A stretch of 6,367 nt of DNA from Neisseria sicca 4320. Its GTDB lineage: Bacteria; Pseudomonadota; Gammaproteobacteria; Burkholderiales; Neisseriaceae. How positions within the stretch are numbered: position 1 is the first letter of the stretch; every line of letters begins with the position of its first letter. The DNA is taken from contig NZ_AEPF01000135.1 in NCBI RefSeq assembly GCF_000193735.1, forward strand, positions 1 to 6,367. The letters are read 5' to 3'. Below are positions 1 through 5,344 of this stretch, piece by piece. Under the pieces are notes generated by a model, which was not told the origin of the DNA, searched no databases, and saw only the letters and a list, made by a program, of their open reading frames with translations. Made by a program: the position numbers and the translations under genes.

Positions 1-20
1 TTTGCTATGACGGAACGGCT

Positions 21-1349
21 TTATGCTTCGACCGGTTTGCCGCGCAGGGAGAAGGTGTAGGCTTCGGTGATTTCCAAATCGATCATTTGGTTGATCATAT
101 CGGGCGTGCCGGTGAAGTTGACTACGCGGTTGTTGGCGGTACGGGCTTGGAGCTGGTCGGGGTCTTTTTTGGAGATGCCTTCGACCAGACAGCGTTGTAC
201 GGTGCCGATCATGGTTTGGTTGATGCGGGCGGTTTCGGCTTCGATGACTTCGTTCAGGGCTTCGAGGCGGCGCACTTTTTCGGCGTGCGGGGTGTCGTCC
301 GGCAGGTTGGCGGCGGGTGTGCCGGGGCGCGGGCTGTAAATGAAGACGAAGCTCAAATCGAAGGCGATGTCTTTCACCAGCTTCAGGGTCTGCTCGAACT
401 CGCGCTCGGTTTCGCCGGGGAAGCCGACGATGAAGTCGCTGCTCAGGCACAAGTCGGGGCGGATGGCGCGCAGTTTGCGGATGATGGATTTGTATTCTAA
501 GGCGGTGTAGCCGCGTTTCATCGCGCTCAATACGCGGTCGGAACCGCTTTGAATCGGCAGGTGCAGGTGCGACACCAGCTTGGGCAGGTCGCGGTAGCAC
601 TCGATAATCGAGTCGGTAAACTCGCGCGGGTGGCTGGTGGTGAAGCGCATACGTTCGATGTCGGGGATTTCGTGGACGATGCGCAGCAGGGTGGCGAAGT
701 CGCAGATTTCGCCGTCTTCCATTTCGCCGCGATAGGCGTTGACGTTTTGTCCTAAGAGGTTGATTTCTTTCACGCCTTGCTGGGCGAGGTTGGCGATTTC
801 GGTCAATACGTCGTTCAGCGGGCGGGAGAACTCTTCGCCGCGGGTGTAGGGGACGACGCAGAACGAGCAGTATTTGGAACAGCCTTCCATGATGGACACG
901 AATGCTGCGCCGCCTTCGACGCGGGCGGGCGGCAGGTGGTCGAATTTTTCGATTTCGGGGAAGGAAATATCGACTTGCGACAGGCCGCTGGTTTCTTTAT
1001 CCACAATCATTTTGGGCAGGCGGTGCAGCGTTTGCGGGCCGAAGACGACGTCCACATAAGGCGCGCGTTTGATGATGTTTTCGCCTTCTTGGGAGGCGAC
1101 GCAGCCGGCAACGCCGATGATGAGGTCGGGATTTTTTTCTTTGAGCGGGCGCACGCGGCCTAAGTCGGAGAACACTTTTTCCTGCGCTTTTTCGCGCACG
1201 GAGCAGGTGTTGAAGAGGATGATGTCGGCTTCGTCGGCGTCGGTCACTTGTTCGATGCCGCCGTTTTCTTCGGCGAGTACGGCGAGCATTTTTTCGCTGT
1301 CGTATTCGTTCATTTGGCAGCCGAAGGTGCGGATAAATACTTTTTTCAT
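21..1349 (-). CDS. miaB: tRNA-2-methylthio-N6-dimethylallyladenosine synthase MiaB
   Basis: This cytoplasmic radical-SAM enzyme adds a methylthio group to N6-isopentenyladenosine at position 37 of tRNAs reading UNN codons, the step after MiaA. The 442-residue frame is full length for the family. The N-terminal methylthiotransferase domain (about 1-120) starts with the typical TFGCQMNEYDSE and has the three cluster cysteines C11, C49 (FNTCSVR) and C83 (AGC). The radical-SAM domain has the CX3CX2C cluster at C157, C161 and C164 (GCSKYCSFC), followed by VPYTRG. Residues from about 378 form the C-terminal TRAM RNA-binding domain. The ATG at 1349 is preceded by a GAGAAAG ribosome-binding site (1359-1365) nine bases away. 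A possible -10 (TATAAC, 1393-1398) has no convincing -35. The leader could form a small hairpin (1370-1388). Stop is TAA at 21-23. MiaB rather than RimO or MtaB is favoured by length and overall sequence. Confidence 0.97.
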   Translation of the reverse strand: MKKVFIRTFGCQMNEYDSEKMLAVLAEENGGIEQVTDADEADIILFNTCSVREKAQEKVFSDLGRVRPLKEKNPDLIIGVAGCVASQEGENIIKRAPYVDVVFGPQTLHRLPKMIVDKETSGLSQVDISFPEIEKFDHLPPARVEGGAAFVSIMEGCSKYCSFCVVPYTRGEEFSRPLNDVLTEIANLAQQGVKEINLLGQNVNAYRGEMEDGEICDFATLLRIVHEIPDIERMRFTTSHPREFTDSIIECYRDLPKLVSHLHLPIQSGSDRVLSAMKRGYTALEYKSIIRKLRAIRPDLCLSSDFIVGFPGETEREFEQTLKLVKDIAFDLSFVFIYSPRPGTPAANLPDDTPHAEKVRRLEALNEVIEAETARINQTMIGTVQRCLVEGISKKDPDQLQARTANNRVVNFTGTPDMINQMIDLEITEAYTFSLRGKPVEA

Positions 1350-1408
1350 GGTTTGTGTCTTTCTCAGGTAGCCCGTAATTGCGGGGCTGATTGTTATAGA
1401 AATCTTTA

Positions 1409-1447
1409 TTTCAGACGACCTTTGGAACGTGGACAGGTCGTCTGAAA
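1409..1447 (-). terminator. Inverted DUS pair, terminator-like hairpin between the small exported-protein gene and miaB
   Basis: Two DNA uptake sequences face each other: TTCAGACGACCT at 1410-1421 and AGGTCGTCTGAA at 1435-1446. They form a perfect 13-bp stem (1409-1421 with 1435-1447) and a 13-base loop. In Neisseria such pairs commonly act as rho-independent terminators. Here it lies downstream of the exported-protein gene and upstream of miaB, so it would separate the two units. Neither side has a clear T-run, so termination may be weak. The DUS role is more secure than the terminator role. Confidence 0.6.
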
Positions 1448-1524
1448 CGCAGATTCGTCAGGGCGCAAAAATGCGCGGTTGCGCTGCTGCGGCTGCAACA
1501 GCCAACCACGCGGTGTGTGTGTTC

Positions 1525-1536
1525 GGGTCGTCTGAA
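1525..1536 (+). repeat. Single DNA uptake sequence (G1 variant)
   Basis: GGGTCGTCTGAA matches 11 of 12 positions of the mucosa-type uptake sequence; the first base is G instead of A. It is a lone copy, 16 bases past the end of the exported-protein gene, and does not pair with a close inverted partner. DUS are recognised by the minor pilin ComP during transformation. Confidence 0.8.
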
Positions 1537-1552
1537 ACGGGCAGGCGGCGGC

Positions 1553-1960
1553 TTATTGCGCGTCTTTTTTAACCTCGTCGCGGACTTCTTTTTGCGCGGT
1601 AAAACGGGAGGCTTCGTCGTCGGTCAAAACCCACACTTCGCGCACGAGGGCGTTGGTGTCGTTGTGTTTGAAGGCGATGGTTTTGCCGGTTTTGCCTGCC
1701 AGCCGCCCCATCGGGATGAAGCGGTCGTTTTCGTCGTGGATTTTGGTGAAACGGGTGATTTGCAGCTTGGCGGAATTGCCGTCGGCAATGCCCAGCGTCA
1801 AGAGGCGCGTCCATGAGAAGCCGCCACGGCTCACTTTCAGATAAGGCAGTTCGACCTGTTTCAAAACCGCCGCGTCCATATCGCTCGGCAGCTTGCGCTG
1901 GGCGGCGTAGGAGACGGTGGAAACCAAAAGGGTAAGCATTAAAATGAATCCGCGTAACAT
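1553..1960 (-). CDS. Small exported protein of unknown function (135 aa)
   Basis: I do not recognise a characterised family. The protein begins MLRGFILMLTLLVSTVSYA followed by AQ: one arginine, a hydrophobic stretch and an SYA site, that is, a Sec signal peptide with likely cleavage after residue 19. There is no lipobox cysteine, and no cysteine at all, so a soluble periplasmic or secreted protein of about 116 residues is inferred. The mature part is mixed polar and basic with no membrane segment and ends in a charged tail (EVRDEVKKDAQ). The start at 1960 is chosen because it gives an intact signal peptide and lies just downstream of a strong extended -10. The ribosome-binding site is poor (AAAGAA). 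It is divergent from hemL and upstream of miaB on the same strand, separated from miaB by a DUS hairpin, so it is probably its own transcription unit. G+C-rich codon use like its neighbours supports a real gene. Confidence 0.85.
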   Translation of the reverse strand: MLRGFILMLTLLVSTVSYAAQRKLPSDMDAAVLKQVELPYLKVSRGGFSWTRLLTLGIADGNSAKLQITRFTKIHDENDRFIPMGRLAGKTGKTIAFKHNDTNALVREVWVLTDDEASRFTAQKEVRDEVKKDAQ

Positions 1961-1991
1961 GATGTTTTCTTTATGGTATAAATGGGTGCGG

Positions 1992-2019
1992 ATTATAGCA
2001 CAAACGCTTCAAATATGAA
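1992..2019 (-). promoter_or_regulatory. Extended -10 promoter for the small exported-protein gene
   Basis: On the minus strand TGCTATAAT (1992-2000) is a perfect sigma-70 -10 box with the TGn extension. TTCATA (2014-2019) lies 16 bases upstream and matches four of six -35 positions. Transcription would begin near 1985, giving a leader of about 25 bases before the ATG at 1960. Confidence 0.7.
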
Positions 2020-2059
2020 CAGAGTGATTGTTTTTACAGAACAATTTTCATTTTCAGAT

Positions 2060-2074
2060 ACGGCGTTGCGCCGT
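2060..2074. other. Short perfect GC-rich hairpin in the divergent region
   Basis: ACGGCG-TTG-CGCCGT forms a perfect 6-bp stem with a 3-base loop. It lies between the two divergent promoters. A weaker dyad, ATTGTT (2027-2032) and AACAAT (2040-2045), lies beside it. No T-run follows on either strand, so a terminator is not supported; an operator or chance are both possible. Confidence 0.35.
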
Positions 2075-2091
2075 GGCGGTTTGGGCGTGAG

Positions 2092-2103
2092 GGGTCGTCT
2101 GAA
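2092..2103 (+). repeat. DNA uptake sequence (G1 variant), upstream arm of the hemL DUS pair
   Basis: GGGTCGTCTGAA, 11 of 12 to the mucosa-type DUS. With the inverted copy at 2146-2157 it forms 12-bp complementary arms (2093-2104 and 2145-2156) separated by 40 bases. Those 40 bases contain the predicted hemL -10 box, so the pair flanks a promoter instead of following a gene. Confidence 0.8.
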
Positions 2104-2125
2104 ACGGCTGGTGCGGGCAATCTGA

Positions 2126-2134
2126 TGATAAAAT
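2126..2134 (+). promoter_or_regulatory. Probable extended -10 promoter of hemL
   Basis: TGATAAAAT is a TGn-extended -10 box (TAAAAT at 2129-2134). No good -35 is visible at the right distance, which is tolerated with an extended -10. Transcription would start near 2141, at the edge of the downstream DUS copy, giving a leader of about 32 bases. Confidence 0.5.
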
Positions 2135-2145
2135 ACCGCTTATTT

Positions 2146-2157
2146 TTCAGACGACCT
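2146..2157 (-). repeat. DNA uptake sequence in the hemL leader
   Basis: TTCAGACGACCT is an exact inverted copy of AGGTCGTCTGAA. It ends 15 bases before the hemL start and just precedes the AGAAAG ribosome-binding site (2159-2164), so it would be in the 5' untranslated region. Confidence 0.85.
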
Positions 2158-2172
2158 CAGAAAGAATCCGCT

Positions 2173-3456
2173 ATGAACCGTAACGAAATCCTGTTTGACC
2201 GCGCCAAAGCCATCATCCCCGGCGGCGTGAATTCCCCCGTCCGCGCATTCGGCAGCGTCGGCGGCGTGCCGCGCTTCATCAAAAAAGCCGAAGGCGCGTA
2301 TGTTTGGGACGAAAACGGCACGCGCTATACCGATTACGTCGGTTCGTGGGGGCCTGCGATTGTCGGACACGCGCACCCCGAAGTCATCGAAGCCGTGCGC
2401 GAAGCCGCCTTGGGCGGTTTGTCGTTCGGCGCGCCCACCGAAGGCGAAATCGTCATCGCCGAAAAAATCGCCAAAATCATGCCGTCCGTCGAACGGCTGC
2501 GCCTCGTCAGCTCCGGCACCGAAGCGACCATGACCGCCATCCGCCTTGCCCGCGGCTTTACCGGACGCGACAAAATCATTAAATTCGAAGGCTGCTACCA
2601 CGGACATTCCGACAGCCTGCTCGTCAAAGCCGGCAGCGGCCTGCTCACCTTCGGCAATCCGTCTTCCGCAGGCGTTCCCGCCGATTTCACCAAACACACC
2701 TTAGTCCTCGAATACAACAACATCGCCCAACTCGAAGAAGTGTTCGCCCGCAACGGCGACGAAATCGCCTGCGTCATCCTCGAACCCTTCGTCGGCAATA
2801 TGAACCTTGTCCGCCCGACCGAAGCCTTCGTCAAAGCCCTGCGCGAATTGACCGAAAAACACGGCGCAGTGTTGATTTACGACGAAGTGATGACCGGCTT
2901 CCGCGTCGCGCTCGGCGGTGCGCAATCGCTGCACGGTATCACGCCCGACCTGACCACGATGGGCAAAGTCATCGGCGGCGGTATGCCGCTTGCCGCGTTC
3001 GGCGGACGCAAAGACATCATGCAATGTATTTCCCCGCTGGGCGGCGTGTATCAGGCAGGCACCTTGTCGGGCAACCCGATTGCCGTCGCCGCCGGCTTGA
3101 AAACGCTTGAAATCATCCAGCGCGAAGGCTTCTACGAAAACCTGACCGCCTTGACCCGCCGCCTCGCCGACGGGCTTGCCGCCGCCGCCAAAGCGCACGG
3201 CATCGAGTTCACCGCCGATAGCGTGGGCGGCATGTTCGGTCTGTATTTCGCCGCACACACCCCGCAAAACTACGGCGACATGGCGCGCTCCAATATAGAC
3301 GCCTTCAAACGCTTCTTCCACGGCATGCTCGACCGCAACACTGCCTTCGGCCCGTCCGCCTACGAAGCAGGCTTCGTCTCCGCCGCGCACACGCCCGAGC
3401 TGATTGACGAAACAATCGCCACCGCGCATCAAGTGTTCGCGGAAATGGCGAAGTAG
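2173..3456 (+). CDS. hemL: Glutamate-1-semialdehyde 2,1-aminomutase HemL
   Basis: PLP-dependent cytoplasmic enzyme that isomerises glutamate-1-semialdehyde to 5-aminolevulinate, the second committed step of the C5 tetrapyrrole route after glutamyl-tRNA reductase. The 427-residue protein is of usual family length. Class-III aminotransferase signatures are in order: PGGVNSPVRAF near the N-terminus (17-27), the phosphate-binding SSGTEA (113-118), the cofactor-contacting YDEVMTGFR (236-244, with D237) and the Schiff-base lysine K265 in TTMGKVIGGG. K265 has the same number as in the E. coli enzyme as I recall it. The start at 2173 (MNRNEILFDRA) is preferred over the in-frame ATG at 2125 because it has an AGAAAG ribosome-binding site eight bases upstream. 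The 2125 start would overlap the -10 box and add 16 residues encoded partly by a DUS. It is monocistronic, with a strong terminator 40 bases after TAG. Confidence 0.98.
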   Translation: MNRNEILFDRAKAIIPGGVNSPVRAFGSVGGVPRFIKKAEGAYVWDENGTRYTDYVGSWGPAIVGHAHPEVIEAVREAALGGLSFGAPTEGEIVIAEKIAKIMPSVERLRLVSSGTEATMTAIRLARGFTGRDKIIKFEGCYHGHSDSLLVKAGSGLLTFGNPSSAGVPADFTKHTLVLEYNNIAQLEEVFARNGDEIACVILEPFVGNMNLVRPTEAFVKALRELTEKHGAVLIYDEVMTGFRVALGGAQSLHGITPDLTTMGKVIGGGMPLAAFGGRKDIMQCISPLGGVYQAGTLSGNPIAVAAGLKTLEIIQREGFYENLTALTRRLADGLAAAAKAHGIEFTADSVGGMFGLYFAAHTPQNYGDMARSNIDAFKRFFHGMLDRNTAFGPSAYEAGFVSAAHTPELIDETIATAHQVFAEMAK

Positions 3457-3496
3457 GGCGAAGCGCATCCGCAGAAGCAGGTGTGATTTACATAGC

Positions 3497-3541
3497 AAAG
3501 GTCGTCTGAAAACTCGAATTTAGGTTTTCAGACGACCTTTT
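3497..3541 (+). terminator. Rho-independent terminator of hemL (DUS pair)
   Basis: Inverted DUS copies at 3499-3510 and 3527-3538 form a perfect 16-bp stem (3497-3512 with 3525-3540), extendable by a C-G and a T-G pair, with a loop of 8 to 12 bases. The 3' arm ends in TTTT (3538-3541) and continues into AAATTT. It is 40 bases after the hemL stop. Because the 5' arm begins AAA, it could also work on the opposite strand. Confidence 0.9.
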
Positions 3542-3683
3542 AAATTTGAAGCGATACCCGAAAAATACCTTATGTTCCCCCGCAAGCCTGATGTCGGTAT
3601 TCGACAACGCTGTAATCAGGAAGCAGCCGCATCGAAGGTCAACATTCTGCGGCATACAGGAAACAACAATCATATCTGCTTTA
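3542..3683. other. Structured, apparently non-coding spacer between two terminators
   Basis: No believable gene is seen. Two inverted repeats are present. CCTGAT (3587-3592) pairs with ATCAGG (3615-3620) around an inner GTCG/CGAC stem (3593-3596, 3602-3605). GCCGCA (3626-3631) pairs with TGCGGC (3648-3653). Small open frames crossing this spacer run into the DUS hairpins and look like by-products of them. A small RNA or the remnant of a repeat is possible but unsupported by a promoter. Confidence 0.4.
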
Positions 3684-3735
3684 AAGGCAAGGTCGTCTGA
3701 AAGCCCAAATTCAGACTTTCAGACGACCTTGCCTT
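3684..3735 (-). terminator. Terminator of the AEC permease gene (DUS pair)
   Basis: DUS copies at 3690-3701 and 3718-3729 lie in a perfect 20-bp stem (3684-3703 with 3716-3735) and a 12-base loop, only 11 bases beyond the permease stop codon. On the minus strand the 3' arm ends in TTT, a short but acceptable U-tract. The stem is the longest inverted repeat in the window, and its arms extend the DUS by four bases on one side and two or more on the other. Confidence 0.85.
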
Positions 3736-3746
3736 GCCTTCCCCTT

Positions 3747-4679
3747 TCAAACCATCGCTTGATACAACGCAATCATCAGCGGCATGGTGATGACGCACAG
3801 TAGCGTCGTGATGCCGTAAATTGCACTGGCTTTACGGGCGTTCTGACCATAAACCATCGCCATTTGGGTAACAGTGGAAGCGGCGGGGCTGACGGTGGCG
3901 AGGAAGCTGATAAGGACGACGGTGTCGCTGTGTCCGCCAATGTGGGCTATGCCTGAAACTTTGACAAACACCAGCAGAATCAGCGGGATAAGTATCAGAC
4001 GCAGGAGGGCAACGAGGTAAATCCGTTTGGAGAGGACGATTTCTTTGAGCGGCAGCGAGGCAATCAGCATTCCGGCAACGAGCATGGCGACCGGGCCTAT
4101 CATGCTGCCGACGGTGGCGAGCGTGTTGTCGATAATGTGCGGCAGTTTGATTTGGAAGGCAAACATGAACACGCCGGCAAAGATGGACAGGATGTTGATG
4201 TTGGTGAATACGGTTTTCCACGCAAGATTGCCGCGCCCGCAGAGCAGCAGGCGCAAGTGTGTCCAGAAAAGGAACATTTGGACGATGATGAAGCCGCTGG
4301 TGTAAATCACCCATTGCGGCCCGAAAATAGACATCACCAGCGGGATGATGAGGTTGCCGGAATTGGTGTAAACCGTGGCGGCGTGTTCGAGCATATCGAG
4401 CTTGAACACGGTTTTAAAGAGCCTGCCCAGCGTGATCAGCAGGATGTGGAACACGACTGCGAGGGCAACCGAGAGCTTCAATCCGTCAATGATGTCGGGC
4501 GTGTTCTCGATTTGGAAGGCGTGAATCATCACCGACGGGCTGATGAGGTAGAGCGCGATGACGGAGAGCGTGCGGCTGTGTTCGGAATTCAAGAGCTTAA
4601 ACTTCACCAACGCCATGCCCATCAGGACAATCAGGGTCAGCTCGGTGATTTTGCCGGCAAGGAGCAGGGCGGTTTCCAT
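3747..4679 (-). CDS. AEC (auxin efflux carrier) family permease
   Basis: Inner-membrane secondary transporter of the AEC/PIN-like family, whose bacterial members include malonate, malate and other organic-acid carriers; the substrate here cannot be read from sequence. The 310-residue protein is almost entirely hydrophobic, with about ten predicted membrane helices (roughly 8-28, 36-55, 65-88, 99-120, 124-145, 160-178, 185-208, 218-240, 253-275, 285-307). Typical family motifs are the broken helix YTNSGNLIIPLV (104-115) and its pseudo-symmetric partner in the second half, TVSPAASTVTQMA (262-274). A central polar loop (about 146-158) separates the two five-helix halves. The start at 4679 gives METALLLAGKITEL at the first helix, preceded by a weak GGATAAG site and a good promoter. 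It converges on hemL, diverges from the adhesin gene, and forms a single-gene unit with its own terminator. G+C-rich codon use is like its housekeeping neighbours. Confidence 0.93.
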   Translation of the reverse strand: METALLLAGKITELTLIVLMGMALVKFKLLNSEHSRTLSVIALYLISPSVMIHAFQIENTPDIIDGLKLSVALAVVFHILLITLGRLFKTVFKLDMLEHAATVYTNSGNLIIPLVMSIFGPQWVIYTSGFIIVQMFLFWTHLRLLLCGRGNLAWKTVFTNINILSIFAGVFMFAFQIKLPHIIDNTLATVGSMIGPVAMLVAGMLIASLPLKEIVLSKRIYLVALLRLILIPLILLVFVKVSGIAHIGGHSDTVVLISFLATVSPAASTVTQMAMVYGQNARKASAIYGITTLLCVITMPLMIALYQAMV

Positions 4680-4711
4680 AGCTTATCCGTATCTGAATAT
4701 AGAAAAGGAAT

Positions 4712-4741
4712 TTTATAGCAAATCGCAGCTTTCGTTATCCA
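4712..4741 (-). promoter_or_regulatory. Promoter of the AEC permease gene
   Basis: On the minus strand TGCTATAAA (4712-4720) is a TGn-extended -10 box, with TGGATA (4736-4741, four of six to consensus) 18 bases upstream. Transcription would start near 4705, giving a leader of about 25 bases. Confidence 0.6.
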
Positions 4742-4806
4742 TAAAGCCCCAGTTTTCCAAGCTATATCGCCATCACTATGCAGACTCCTATAAATAAAAA
4801 GCAAAA

Positions 4807-4818
4807 GGGTCGTCTGAA
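4807..4818 (+). repeat. Single DNA uptake sequence (G1 variant)
   Basis: GGGTCGTCTGAA, the same one-base variant as at 1525 and 2092. It is the only uptake sequence between the permease start and the right end of the window, and none is seen in the visible part of the adhesin gene. Confidence 0.8.
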
Positions 4819-5029
4819 ACCTATTTAAGCCTTATGCCAAAATACCAGAGCCTTGCCGACAACAAGTACATCATCCTCATACGCAAGAGAATTCTTTACA
4901 AAAATTAAAACATTTACTTGCAGTAACAAAATGCCAAATGCATCCGAATAATCAAATTAAAATACCGTTCGTCGCTTTTTTCCCCACAAATTGATAAAAA
5001 TAGAAATTTAAAATATTTTCTACCAAACA

Positions 5030-5040
5030 GGGTAATACCC
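5030..5040. promoter_or_regulatory. Perfect palindrome GGGTAATACCC, candidate operator
   Basis: GGGTA-A-TACCC is an exact 5-bp inverted repeat around one base, standing out in A+T-rich DNA. It lies about 150 bp upstream of the adhesin -35. Just left of it is a second dyad with TAGAAA/TTTCTA arms (5001-5022). A regulator site is a guess from symmetry only. Confidence 0.3.
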
Positions 5041-5190
5041 ATCAAAAAAACCCAAAAATTAAATTAAAATATCATATATTTCATATGCTTATTATTCTAT
5101 TGCCATTTATTGCATCAAAATACATTTCAAAAAAATCGAAGAATACAGGCCTATGCGCCCCTGTTCTCACCATAAAAAATGACACAAGCC

Positions 5191-5218
5191 TTGATTTTTA
5201 ATTTCGTACTTTTACAAT
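5191..5218 (+). promoter_or_regulatory. Probable sigma-70 promoter of the NadA-like adhesin gene
   Basis: TTGATT (5191-5196, four of six) and TACAAT (5213-5218, five of six) are separated by 16 bases. Transcription would start near 5225, leaving an untranslated leader of about 120 bases. An alternative -10 (CATAAT, 5267-5272) has only a poor -35 (ATTAAG, 5245-5250). No TAAA repeat tract of the kind that phase-varies meningococcal nadA is present upstream. Confidence 0.6.
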
Positions 5219-5344
5219 ATGCATTGAAACTTTTCTTGGCGATTATTAAGTTCCAGCCCGAAACGGCATAATCCTTTTACAGTTTACGGGGAGCCGCCGG
5301 AAAAGCATCAACGTCCTTACACCCACCATACAAAGGTAAAAAAC

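Larger units (their letters stand above)
4680..5344. other. A+T-rich 665-bp divergent intergenic region
   Basis: This separates the permease (leftward) and adhesin (rightward) genes and is much richer in A+T than anything to its left. It holds the permease promoter (4712-4741), one DUS (4807-4818), a possible 24-codon frame (4834-4908), a 22-bp dyad (5001-5022), a perfect 11-bp palindrome (5030-5040), a short GC hairpin (5145-5164) and the adhesin promoter (5191-5218). Homopolymers reach only seven bases (A7 at 5044-5050 and 5129-5135). No substantial gene, insertion sequence or Correia-type terminal repeat is visible. Confidence 0.7.

Noticed and set aside
87..500. Plus-strand frames opposite miaB (87-500, 777-1163 and others)
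   Set aside because: Shadows of miaB; the minus-strand protein has all catalytic motifs.
1463..1499. Small GC hairpins (GCGCA/TGCGC and GTTGC/GCAAC) between the exported-protein gene and miaB
   Set aside because: Five-bp stems without a T-run in G+C-rich DNA are expected by chance.
2125..2172. In-frame upstream ATG for hemL at 2125
   Set aside because: It overlaps the predicted -10 box, has no ribosome-binding site, and its extra 16 residues are partly encoded by a DUS. ATG 2173 has AGAAAG at good spacing and gives the normal family length.
2701..3498. 265-codon minus-strand frame
   Set aside because: Antisense shadow of hemL in G+C-rich codons; composition is unlike a real protein and hemL itself is unambiguous.
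3488..3673. 61-codon minus-strand frame in the hemL-permease spacer
   Set aside because: It begins downstream of the permease terminator without a ribosome-binding site and ends through the hemL terminator (SSENLNSSFQTTF is the translated DUS pair). Such frames are common artefacts in Neisseria.
3546..3803. 85-codon plus-strand frame
   Set aside because: It crosses the second terminator hairpin and runs antisense into the permease gene. No start signal; its RSSES...DFQTT segment is simply the translated DUS pair.
5044..5135. A7 homopolymers as phase-variation switches
   Set aside because: Seven bases is short for slipped-strand switching, and neither tract lies in the -35/-10 spacer or a coding start.
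4680..5344. Correia (NEMIS) or dRS3-type neisserial repeats in the intergenic region
   Set aside because: I looked for the TATAG-GGATTAAC-type ends and ATTCCC/GGGAAT arms and did not see them.
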